In this document: in pieces, positions 1 through 6,878 of the stretch
How the letters are laid out: the number at the start of each line of letters is the position of its first letter
Numbering within the stretch: the stretch's first letter is position 1
Source of the DNA: JBEKYD01 sp052325345
GTDB taxonomy: Bacteria; Acidobacteriota; Terriglobia; Bryobacterales; Bryobacteraceae
Direction of reading: 5' to 3'
NCBI GenBank assembly: GCA_052325345.1
Contig: JBKQVG010000337.1
Span: forward strand, 1 to 20,435
Length of the DNA stretch: 20,435 bases
Translations under genes and position numbers: made by a program
The notes under the pieces: generated by a model
What the model saw: the letters and a program-made list of their open reading frames with translations, nothing else
Databases searched by the model: none
What the model was told of the DNA's origin: nothing

Positions 1-59
1 GTTTCCGCGCGGGGCTCATCTATTGGGTAGGAAACGTGTCTTATTCTATTAGTTTGCCG

Positions 60-923
60 ATGAATCGATTGGGGTTAGTTCTGGCAATCGCTCTGGCTGG
101 GCCGGTTTTCGGCGCGGATCTGGACCAAGCGCGCCAGCTTTATAACCGCACGGAATACAAGCGGTCGCTGGAGGTGCTGCGCGCGATCCTGGCGAAAGGC
201 GGAGCGAAGGACGCGGCCGTGTGGGCGCTCTCTGGCCGCAACGAGTATATGCTGACCGATTTCAAGCGCGCGTCGGAAGCTTTCGAAAAAGCCGTGGCTC
301 TGGAGCCCCATAACAGCGAGTACGCTTTGTGGCTGGGGCGAGCGTACGGACGCCGCGCGGAAACCTCGTCGCCGTTTACGGCTCCTGGCTACGCCTCGCG
401 GGCCAGGCAGAATTTCGAACGTGCCGTGCAACTGAATCCCGGGAACATGGACGCGCTAAACGACGTGTTCGAATACTATCTGGAAGCTCCCGGCTTTTTG
501 GGCGGCGGGATGGATAAGGCCCGCGCCACGGCCGCGCGCATAGGCGATATCAGTCCGGGCGAGGGTTACCAGGCGCTAGCCAGGCTGGCCGAAAAACAAA
601 AAGAATACGCCACTGCCGAGATGGAGTTACGCCGCGCGGTGGAGGTTACTCCCCAGACGGTGGGCCGATTTATCGAGCTGGCCCGTTTCCTGGCGCGGCA
701 GGGCCGCTTCCACGAATCCGACCAGAGCCTGGCTCGCGCGGAAAAGCTGGCTCCGAATAATCCGCGGGTGATTTTCGCCAAGGCCGACATTTATCTGCAA
801 AGCGGGCGTAACCGCGACCAGGCGGGAAAACTACTGCGGCGCTATATGACTTTGTCGCTGTCCCCCGACGACCCGCCGCGGGAAGAAGCGGCGAAGCTGC
901 TCAAGCGCGCCCTGGGCGGCTAG
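60..923 (+). CDS. Exported TPR-repeat protein
   Basis: A tetratricopeptide-repeat protein of about 287 residues, probably a periplasmic or envelope scaffold for protein-protein contacts; no enzymatic motif is visible. From the ATG at 60 the product begins with a short signal peptide (MNRLGLVLAIALAGPVFG, then AD). Helical repeats follow to the end, the clearest being the segments with FEKAVALEPHNSEYALWLGR, FERAVQLNPGNMDAL and LARAEKLAPNNPRVIFAKA, which carry the usual TPR spacing of small and large residues and the P-N turn. The frame is also open from a GTG at 36, where AGGAAA lies only one base upstream; that start would add eight residues before the signal peptide. I prefer the ATG for the signal peptide, but it has no clear ribosome site, so the choice is uncertain. 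It is separated from the downstream sigma operon by 345 bases of hairpins and is probably its own transcript. Confidence 0.8.
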   Translation: MNRLGLVLAIALAGPVFGADLDQARQLYNRTEYKRSLEVLRAILAKGGAKDAAVWALSGRNEYMLTDFKRASEAFEKAVALEPHNSEYALWLGRAYGRRAETSSPFTAPGYASRARQNFERAVQLNPGNMDALNDVFEYYLEAPGFLGGGMDKARATAARIGDISPGEGYQALARLAEKQKEYATAEMELRRAVEVTPQTVGRFIELARFLARQGRFHESDQSLARAEKLAPNNPRVIFAKADIYLQSGRNRDQAGKLLRRYMTLSLSPDDPPREEAAKLLKRALGG

Positions 924-960
924 CTTAATAGCCCGTGGCAAAGGCGCCGCAGTCCAAAAG

Positions 961-1020
961 GCCTGCTCCACAACGGCCGCAAACCATTGATCTGCCGTTG
1001 TGAGCAGGCGTTTTCGCCTG
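961..1020 (+). terminator. Two overlapping, mutually exclusive hairpins; possible TPR-gene terminator
   Basis: GCCTGCTCCACAACGGC at 961-977 pairs with GCCGTTGTGAGCAGGC at 994-1009, with one bulged C, and is followed by GTTTT at 1010-1014. The 3' arm of this stem overlaps a second perfect hairpin, CAGGCG-TTTT-CGCCTG at 1005-1020. The two cannot form together. The position 37 bases after the TPR stop fits a terminator, but the T tract is short and interrupted, so a repeat element or a regulatory switch is also possible. Confidence 0.4.
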
Positions 1021-1106
1021 TGAAGGGCTGCCGTTACGACGGCGTCGCACGGACGAAGGCATCCGCCCTACCCAGGACTCATACGGCCGCCCGGTAGCGC
1101 CAATAG

Positions 1107-1141
1107 GACACCGGCGGCGAGACTTGTCACCGGTGTCTTTT
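1107..1141 (+). terminator. Hairpin followed by TTTT
   Basis: GACACCGG at 1107-1114 pairs perfectly with CCGGTGTC at 1130-1137 around a 15-base loop, and TTTT follows at 1138-1141. This is a weak intrinsic terminator candidate on the plus strand. Confidence 0.35.
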
Positions 1142-1170
1142 CCCGCTTTGGCCGCGGCTATGCCGCCTTC

Positions 1171-1220
1171 CGGGGCGGACGCCCGCTTCGTTCCGCCCGT
1201 CCACCGCCCCGATTTTTTTT
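1171..1220 (+). terminator. Strong intrinsic terminator upstream of the sigma gene
   Basis: CGGGGCGG at 1171-1178 pairs with CCGCCCCG at 1204-1211. The intervening ACG (1179-1181) can extend pairing with CGT (1198-1200). An A and then eight consecutive T residues follow (1213-1220). A GC-rich stem with a T8 tract is the classic rho-independent form. It ends 48 bases before the sigma factor ATG, so it either insulates that gene from upstream transcription or, if the promoter lies further upstream, could attenuate it. Confidence 0.65.
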
Positions 1221-1268
1221 CGTAACCTTTTCCCGCCGCGGTGGTATGGATATCGTAAGCGAAAACGG

Positions 1269-1814
1269 ATGGAGGACGAACAAATCATGCGCGAGGTGAG
1301 CGCCGGCGACGTGGCGCGGCTCGAAACGCTCTTCGAGCGGCACCACCGCGCGCTGTTTCAGTTCTTTCTGCACCAGACCGGGAATCGAGCCACCAGCGAG
1401 GACCTGGTGCAGGAAGCCTTCTTCCGCATTCTGAAGTACCGGCACACGTGGCGGCCGGGAACCGGATTTCGTGCCTGGCTGTTTCAAATCGGCCGGAACG
1501 CATGGCTCGACCACGCGGGGCGGCACGCGGCTGAAGTTGCCTTGCCGGACAGCGTGGAAACCTTCGCCAGCGCGGCGCCTTCTCCGGCGCGCCAGGCCGA
1601 AGACCGCGAGGAAACTGAATTCCTGCGCCGGGCGCTGGCCTCCATGCCGGCGGAGAAGAAGGAAGTGCTGATCCTGAGCCGCTTTCTGAACATGAAGTAC
1701 GACGAGATCGCCGCCACCCTGGAATGTGAGGTGGGAACGGTGAAGGTGCGGATGTATCGCGCATTGCGCGAATTGAGCGAACGCTTTTTTGCGCTTCGCG
1801 GAGAACGGGCATGA
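1269..1814 (+). CDS. ECF-family RNA polymerase sigma factor
   Basis: A 181-residue sigma-70 family extracytoplasmic-function sigma factor, which directs RNA polymerase to a dedicated promoter set. Region 2 spans about residues 20-90, with DLVQEAFFRILKY (45-57) as the core-binding helix and FRAWLFQIGRNAWLD (67-81) as the -10 recognition part. Region 4 spans about 118-172, with the helix-turn-helix YDEIAATLECEVGTVKVRMY (144-163) recognising the -35 element. Length is normal for the family. The stop codon overlaps the start of the next gene (ATGA at 1811-1814), which encodes a membrane anti-sigma factor, so the pair is almost certainly co-translated and the sigma factor held inactive until an envelope signal arrives. 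I cannot assign an ECF subgroup by eye. Confidence 0.93.
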   Translation: MEDEQIMREVSAGDVARLETLFERHHRALFQFFLHQTGNRATSEDLVQEAFFRILKYRHTWRPGTGFRAWLFQIGRNAWLDHAGRHAAEVALPDSVETFASAAPSPARQAEDREETEFLRRALASMPAEKKEVLILSRFLNMKYDEIAATLECEVGTVKVRMYRALRELSERFFALRGERA

Positions 1815-2626
1815 CGGATTGCGATCGTTACCGGCAACAGATTCCGGAGTGCTTGGCCGGCTGGTTGGACAAGGCCGCGCGGGAGCTCCTGGTGGAACAC
1901 CTGGAAGGCTGCTCCGGCTGCCGCGCCGAGCTGGCCGCCATGGGACGAGTGTGGAGAGGCATGGAGGCGCTGGGCGGCGAAGAGCCCGGACCCGAGTTGG
2001 CGGAACGGTTCCGGGAAACCTTGCACGCCTTTGCGGCGGGTTTGGCTCAGGCTCAGCGGGAGCCGTCGAAACGCCCGCGCGGGTGGTTGGGGTGGATGCC
2101 ACATCCAGCCTGGCAGTTGGCTGGCGCCGCCGCGCTCCTTATTATCGGCCTGGCGGCCGGACGGTTTCTGACGGTCTCGCGCCAGCCGGAGACTTCCGTG
2201 GCGCAGCTCCAGGGGCAGGTGGAGAATTTGCGCCAACTGGTGTCCCTCTCCATGCTGAACCAGTCTTCGCCCGGCTCGCGCCTGGAGGGTGTGGTTTACG
2301 CACAACAATTGACCCGCCCCGATAACGAGGTCGAGCAGGCGCTCGTCCAGGCCGCCCGCCAGGATCCAAATGTCAACGTGCGCCTGGCGGCCGTGGATGG
2401 GCTCGGCCGATACGGCTCCGACCCGGCCGTGCGGCGCACCCTGGCCGACGGGCTGGTGCGCGAGGAATCGCCGCTGGTGCAAGTCGCCTTGATCGAATTT
2501 TTGGTGAACGCGCACGCGCGCGATTGCGCGCTGGAAATCAAACAACTCGCCGCCTCTACCGATGCCGAGCCCATCGTGCGGCAGCGGGCCGAGTGGGGCT
2601 TGAAACAACTAGGACTTTCCCAATAA
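1811..2626 (+). CDS. Zinc-finger anti-sigma factor with extracytoplasmic HEAT repeats
   Basis: A 271-residue single-span membrane protein predicted to sequester the preceding sigma factor. The cytoplasmic N-terminus shows the zinc anti-sigma (ZAS) signature H30-x3-C34-x2-C37 (HLEGCSGC), with further cysteines at 4 and 14. A single hydrophobic segment at about 101-120 (WQLAGAAALLIIGLAAGRFL) crosses the membrane. A short coiled region (about 128-150) follows, then a C-terminal helical repeat domain from about 180 to 268 whose units (VNVRLAAVDGLGRYGSDPAV, SPLVQVALIEFLV) look like HEAT repeats. By the usual ZAS topology this domain is outside the cytoplasmic membrane and is the likely sensor or partner-binding part; that is inference. 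The start overlaps the sigma stop by four bases. The stop codon itself forms part of the AAGGAG ribosome site of the next gene (2625-2630), which argues for one operon. Confidence 0.88.
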   Translation: MTDCDRYRQQIPECLAGWLDKAARELLVEHLEGCSGCRAELAAMGRVWRGMEALGGEEPGPELAERFRETLHAFAAGLAQAQREPSKRPRGWLGWMPHPAWQLAGAAALLIIGLAAGRFLTVSRQPETSVAQLQGQVENLRQLVSLSMLNQSSPGSRLEGVVYAQQLTRPDNEVEQALVQAARQDPNVNVRLAAVDGLGRYGSDPAVRRTLADGLVREESPLVQVALIEFLVNAHARDCALEIKQLAASTDAEPIVRQRAEWGLKQLGLSQ

Positions 2627-2638
2627 GGAGATGGCAAA

Positions 2639-3448
2639 GTGAAAAAACTGGCTATTTTGACGGTGGCGCTGGCGCCAGCCCTGCTTTTCGGCTTTCCTCG
2701 CGACGACAACGACCGCTGGAGGTTGGCGGACAGCGAAACCGTGGACAGATCCTTTACCGTCGGCGGCGCGGACGCCGAGCTAGCGGTCCACAATTTTATG
2801 GGCTATGTACACGTGACCGGATACGACGGCAATGTCATCAAAATCCATACCGTCAAATACATGCGAGCCGAAACGCAAGCGGAACTGGAAGATGCCAGGC
2901 GGCTCGTCACGCTCGAAATGACCCAGGATGGCAACCACGTACTGGTGAAAGCGCACTGGCCCGACGGCGGCCATCACCATTTTTCCGTCCGCTATGACCA
3001 TGACATCGAGGTTCCTCGCGGTGCGCGGCTGGATCTGAAGAACTTCAACCGCGGCACGGTGGAGATGCACCGGACGCAGGGCGATTTTCGCGTGGAAACC
3101 TTCAACGGCGGCATCGACCTGGAGGACATTGCAGGCTCCGGTTCGGTGAAGAGTTTCAATGCGCCCATCAAGGCGGTGTTCAGCCGCAATCCGGAAAGGG
3201 AAACCAGCTTCCGCACTTTTAACGGCAGCGTGGATGTGTACTTCCAGAAAGACTTGAATGCCGGCCTGCACTTCAAGACCTTTCACGGCGGCGTGTACAC
3301 GGACTTCGACCTTACCATGCCCGCCGGACAACTGACCGGCCGCCGCTGGGGCTCCGGCGGATGGAACAGCGCCCGGATCGGCAAGGGCGGGCCAGTTTTG
3401 AGCTTCGACGGCTTCAACGGTCCAATCCGCGTGCATGCAAGGAATTAG
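2639..3448 (+). CDS. Exported DUF4097-like beta-ladder protein (FNG repeats)
   Basis: A 269-residue protein starting at GTG 2639, with an excellent AAGGAG at 2625-2630 eight bases upstream. The signal peptide is MKKLAILTVALAPALLFG. The rest looks like the DUF4097 (putative adhesin) family: short beta strands with an N-G turn recurring about every 20 residues, visible as FNRGTVEM, FNGGIDLEDI, FNAPIKAV, FNGSVDVYF, FHGGVYTDF and FNGPIRVHA. Such ladders are expected to fold as a right-handed beta solenoid. Function is unknown for the family; no catalytic residues are evident. It is the third gene of the sigma/anti-sigma operon and so is probably a target or an accessory of that regulatory pair, perhaps working with the similar downstream protein. 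A histidine cluster (GGHHHFSVRYDHD, about residues 115-127) is notable and could bind metal, though this is speculation. Confidence 0.8.
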   Translation: MKKLAILTVALAPALLFGFPRDDNDRWRLADSETVDRSFTVGGADAELAVHNFMGYVHVTGYDGNVIKIHTVKYMRAETQAELEDARRLVTLEMTQDGNHVLVKAHWPDGGHHHFSVRYDHDIEVPRGARLDLKNFNRGTVEMHRTQGDFRVETFNGGIDLEDIAGSGSVKSFNAPIKAVFSRNPERETSFRTFNGSVDVYFQKDLNAGLHFKTFHGGVYTDFDLTMPAGQLTGRRWGSGGWNSARIGKGGPVLSFDGFNGPIRVHARN

Positions 3449-3537
3449 GACCGGCAACTTCAATTTAATAATCATCTCTGCCGAAGGTACCCGTACCAGG
3501 CAGTAAAGCAACAGTTTCGAAAAGAATCGATAAGACC

Positions 3538-4311
3538 ATGAAAACCCGATTGAGTCTGGCTTGCCTGTTGCTCGTGGTAGCCGCCACGGCGCAAGCCCAA
3601 AGAAGTATCGTTATTCCGGGGACCGAGGGCTCCCGGCCGCCGCGCCCCATCAGCATCCGTACCTTGAACGGGTCCATCACCGTGAAGATCCACGCCGCTA
3701 AAGACGTGGTGGTGGAAACTGAGGAGTCGCGCGACTCCCGCGAATCCCGGGACAGAAACGGCATGCGGCGCATCGATCTGCCGCGCGGTTTGACCATCGA
3801 CCAGGCCGGTGACACAATCAGGATCGACTCCGGCCCGATGCACGGCAGCCTGACCGTGACCGTACCGGTCGAGACTTCGTTGACGCTCAAGGCGCTGAAC
3901 GGTCCGATTACGGTGGCGGGAGTGCAAGGCGAAATCGACGCGGATTCCCACCAGGGGCGGATTCAATTGACGAATGTCTCGGGAACGGTGGTGGCGCATA
4001 CCTTGAACGGGGTCATCCAGGCGACTATGGACCGGGTGGCCCAGGACAAGCCGACCTACTTCAGCACGCTGAATGGATCGATCGACGTCACCCTGCCGGC
4101 CGACCTTAAGGCTCGGGTGAAATTCGATACGCTAAATGGTTCAATCTTTTCGGATTTCGATATCACCCTGGCACCGGGCGCGAGGATTGGGATGGGGGCG
4201 AGCCATGGGAGTCTGCGTAACGGCCGCGGCCTCGAGGGGTCCATCAACGGCGGCGGCGAATTGATCACGTTCTACACTCTGAACGGCACCATCCACCTGC
4301 GCAAGAAGTAG
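3538..4311 (+). CDS. Exported DUF4097-like beta-ladder protein (TLNG repeats)
   Basis: A 257-residue exported protein with signal peptide MKTRLSLACLLLVVAATAQA. It is related in architecture to the preceding protein but has a strikingly regular T/A-L-N-G turn: RTLNGSITV, KALNGPITV, HTLNGVIQA, STLNGSIDV, DTLNGSIFS and YTLNGTIHL. Both share the DFDxT segment near the C-terminus (YTDFDLTM in one, FSDFDITL here), which supports an old duplication. It lies 89 bases after the first ladder protein with only weak ribosome-site sequence (AAGA). That gap could hold a separate promoter; GGCAACTT at 3453-3460 resembles an ECF -35 element but the -10 is not clear. The stop is nine bases from the convergent histidine kinase stop. 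A small hairpin, GTAGC/GCTAC at 4308-4324, spans both stop codons but has no T tract. Function unknown. Confidence 0.78.
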   Translation: MKTRLSLACLLLVVAATAQAQRSIVIPGTEGSRPPRPISIRTLNGSITVKIHAAKDVVVETEESRDSRESRDRNGMRRIDLPRGLTIDQAGDTIRIDSGPMHGSLTVTVPVETSLTLKALNGPITVAGVQGEIDADSHQGRIQLTNVSGTVVAHTLNGVIQATMDRVAQDKPTYFSTLNGSIDVTLPADLKARVKFDTLNGSIFSDFDITLAPGARIGMGASHGSLRNGRGLEGSINGGGELITFYTLNGTIHLRKK

Positions 4312-4320
4312 CGGGCGGGG

Positions 4321-6765
4321 CTACCGCGCGTGGTGCGGGAAAGCCTCCACGGAATTGGCCGCCAACCATTTACGAAGCATCTCGTCGACCCGGGCGCCGC
4401 TAATTGGCTTGGCTAGATAATCGCTCATGCCCGCGGCTGCGCATTGCAGGCGGTCCTCCTCCATGGCGCGGGCGGTCACGGCGATGACGGGCGGCGTGCG
4501 ATCCCCCAGGCTGGAGCGGAGCGCGCGAGTGGCTTCGAAACCATCCATTTCCGGCATCTGGCAATCCATCAGGATCAGGTCGTATGCGGTGGATAGGGCC
4601 ATGCGCACGGCTTCGGCCCCGTCACCGGCCACTTCCACGTGGCAGCCGCGCCGTTCCACCATGCGGCGGAGCAGGGTTTGATTCACCGCGTTGTCTTCGA
4701 CGACGAGCACGCGCGAGCCGGCGAAGCGGGGAGGCGGCGGGCTGGCGCCGGGCGCCCGGATGGGGGTGTTTTTCGGTCCGCGGCCCTGGGGCGCCGCCTG
4801 GCACGCCGCCAGTACGGCGGAGACGAGGCGGCCCGGCGTCCAGGGCTTCAACAACCAGGTGGCATTTCCGGCCGCCCTCTCCGGTGCGAGGCGGGAGTTT
4901 GAGAGCAGCAATGCCGGCATATTGGGATGCGCGGCGGCATTCCAATCGTCGCCGTCGGCCAATACCACGTCGCAGCCGTCCGGCAGGGGTTCCTGGTCGC
5001 CAACGGGCGTCACCCGGGCGCCGCGCTGCTGCAAGGTTTCGATCAGGATGCGCCGGGCCGGTTCGCCCTTCGAGGTCAGGGCCACATCGATGCCGGCCAG
5101 GGGAGCGGCGGCAACCGCGTCTTCCGGCGCCAACTCCAGCGGCAGTTCGAAATGAAACCGGGAACCGCGCTCGGGTTGGCTTTCCACGCCGATGCGCCCG
5201 CCCATCAGCTCCACCAGTTCCCGGGAGATGGCCAGCCCCAGCCCCGTTCCTCCGTACTTGCGCGTGGTGGAGGCGTCCGCCTGGGTGAACTTCTCGAACA
5301 GTTGCGCCAGGGCCGGCGCGCCGATGCCGATTCCGGTATCGTCCACCGCGATGCGCAACAGGACGCGTCCGCCCTCGGGCGGATCGGCGGCAATCGCGAT
5401 CAGCACGTGGCCGCGCTCGGTGAATTTGACGGCGTTCCCGGTCAGGTTCAGCAGCACCTGCCGCAGGCGCGCGGCATCGCCGCGGAAGCGCCGCCGCGCG
5501 CCAGGAGCGATGTCGAGCAAGAGCTCGATTTTCTTTTCCCGCGCCCGCGCCGCCAATACGTCGATCACGCTCGAAGCCGCCTCCTCCATGTCGAACGGAT
5601 CCGAGGCAATCTGCATCCGGCCCGATTCGATCTTGGAGAGATCGAGGACATCGTCGATGATGCCAAGCAGGGCCCGCGCCGATCCAAATATGATGCGCGC
5701 GAAGCCGGACTGTTCCGGGCTGAGCGGCGTTTCGAGAAGCAGTTCGCAGGTGCCCAGGATGCCATTCATGGGGGTGCGGATTTCATGGCTCATGTTGGCC
5801 AGAAACTCGGACTTTACGGCGGCCGCCCGCGTGGCCTGCGCGCAGGCCCGGTCCGCCGTGCGCCGCAATGCCTTGAGCCAGCGGTTTTGCGCGGCTACGT
5901 AACCGGTGATCATTACCAGCCCCGCGGTGGCGATACTCAACAGCACGTTCCGGTTGCGCTCCGCTTCCATCAGGTCGATGACCATGGTCTCGTTGGTCGA
6001 TTGATTCATCCAGTTAAAGTAAATGCTGGAGATGGCACCGTCGCGCGACAGGTTGCTGATTTCCTCGCGGATGGCCATGGCTGCGTACCTGGCGTCGGGG
6101 TTGCGCAGCGACGCGCCCACGCCCGAGTAGACCAGCGCGTCCGGTATGCTGAGGTAGCGGAGTTCCTGGCCTTGGCAAGACGGCGGAGGATCGACCACCG
6201 ATGAGTGGCCGCCGCGCTCCCAAACCAACCCGCCCTGGGAAGCGCCGGAACAGACGGCGCCCAATACATCGGTGGCCGATTTCACCCGCAGGGTGCGGAC
6301 CTCGGGTAGAAACAGATGAGCGACGCGCTCTTGCGTGCCGGGATAAAGTACAGCGACCGCCTTGCCGGCCAGGTCGCCGAACCGCCGGTAGCCGCTGCCG
6401 CGCGTCACTACCAGCCAAAAACGGCGCGAGAACCATGGTTTGCTGATGTAGAACCGCCCGGCGCGATCGGGCAAGCGGTTTAGGACCGACCAAAGATCGA
6501 CCGCGCCGCTCCCAAGCGCGCCCTCCGGCCCGGAAGGCATAGCGACCCATTCCAGCCGGATACCGCGCCGCCGGGCGGCTTCGCGTACGATCTCGACCGC
6601 GGGGCCGGTCGGCTGACGGTCGGGACCGATGAGCTGGTCCGGCGGACTGTTCTGAAACCCTACTCGAAACGTGCGTCCTCTAAGGTCGGGCGTATGCCAA
6701 TGCGCCAACGCGGCGATGGCCAGAGCCGCCGCGGCCAGGGCAAGCAGTCCGCTATGTCTTGACAT
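4321..6765 (-). CDS. Hybrid sensor histidine kinase with periplasmic solute-binding sensor
   Basis: An 814-residue membrane hybrid kinase (ATG at 6765; the frame is open to a TTG at 6864, but only the ATG places the signal anchor at the N-terminus). Order: hydrophobic anchor (6-21); type-3 solute-binding domain (about 32-255); transmembrane segment (about 273-291); HisKA with SHEIRTPMNG, phospho-acceptor H327; HATPase with N box (RLRQVLLNLTGNAVKF), DDTGIGI (475-481), FEKFTQ and GGTGLGL; a degenerate inner receiver (about 557-655) that lacks a clear acceptor pocket but ends in LLKPW; and a C-terminal receiver with E690/D691, phospho-acceptor D734 (LMDCQMPEMDG), T764 and K786. This BvgS/EvgS-like layout suggests sensing of a small amino-acid-like or related ligand, but the ligand cannot be read. 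There is no HPt domain and no adjacent response regulator, so the output partner is elsewhere. It is divergent from the ArsA-like gene. Confidence 0.92.
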   Translation of the reverse strand: MSRHSGLLALAAAALAIAALAHWHTPDLRGRTFRVGFQNSPPDQLIGPDRQPTGPAVEIVREAARRRGIRLEWVAMPSGPEGALGSGAVDLWSVLNRLPDRAGRFYISKPWFSRRFWLVVTRGSGYRRFGDLAGKAVAVLYPGTQERVAHLFLPEVRTLRVKSATDVLGAVCSGASQGGLVWERGGHSSVVDPPPSCQGQELRYLSIPDALVYSGVGASLRNPDARYAAMAIREEISNLSRDGAISSIYFNWMNQSTNETMVIDLMEAERNRNVLLSIATAGLVMITGYVAAQNRWLKALRRTADRACAQATRAAAVKSEFLANMSHEIRTPMNGILGTCELLLETPLSPEQSGFARIIFGSARALLGIIDDVLDLSKIESGRMQIASDPFDMEEAASSVIDVLAARAREKKIELLLDIAPGARRRFRGDAARLRQVLLNLTGNAVKFTERGHVLIAIAADPPEGGRVLLRIAVDDTGIGIGAPALAQLFEKFTQADASTTRKYGGTGLGLAISRELVELMGGRIGVESQPERGSRFHFELPLELAPEDAVAAAPLAGIDVALTSKGEPARRILIETLQQRGARVTPVGDQEPLPDGCDVVLADGDDWNAAAHPNMPALLLSNSRLAPERAAGNATWLLKPWTPGRLVSAVLAACQAAPQGRGPKNTPIRAPGASPPPPRFAGSRVLVVEDNAVNQTLLRRMVERRGCHVEVAGDGAEAVRMALSTAYDLILMDCQMPEMDGFEATRALRSSLGDRTPPVIAVTARAMEEDRLQCAAAGMSDYLAKPISGARVDEMLRKWLAANSVEAFPHHAR

Positions 6766-6878
6766 GGACAAGGCGCGAATTGTCTCAACCTTTATATCGG
6801 CCGTAGCAAGAAAAACTTGAGATCCGCTTTGGTTAGGCGCAAACCGACCCCATTCGAGTACCAACGTTACAATAAGAT

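Larger units (their letters stand above)
924..1268. other. Hairpin-rich intergenic region
   Basis: These 345 bases between the TPR gene and the sigma factor gene hold no convincing reading frame. They contain at least three inverted repeats, listed separately: a long bulged hairpin overlapping a shorter one (961-1020), a hairpin followed by TTTT (1107-1141), and a strong terminator (1171-1220). A small GCCGT/ACGGC hairpin also lies at 1030-1043. A promoter for the sigma operon must lie here or further upstream; GTAACC at 1222-1227 and TATGGA at 1245-1250 have 17-base spacing but are weak matches, and I do not call them as a site. Confidence 0.6.

Noticed and set aside
4927..6204. Long 425-codon plus-strand frame opposite the histidine kinase
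   Set aside because: It is a shadow of the kinase gene caused by high GC at third positions; its translation is low-complexity and shows no domain, while the opposite strand has every kinase motif.
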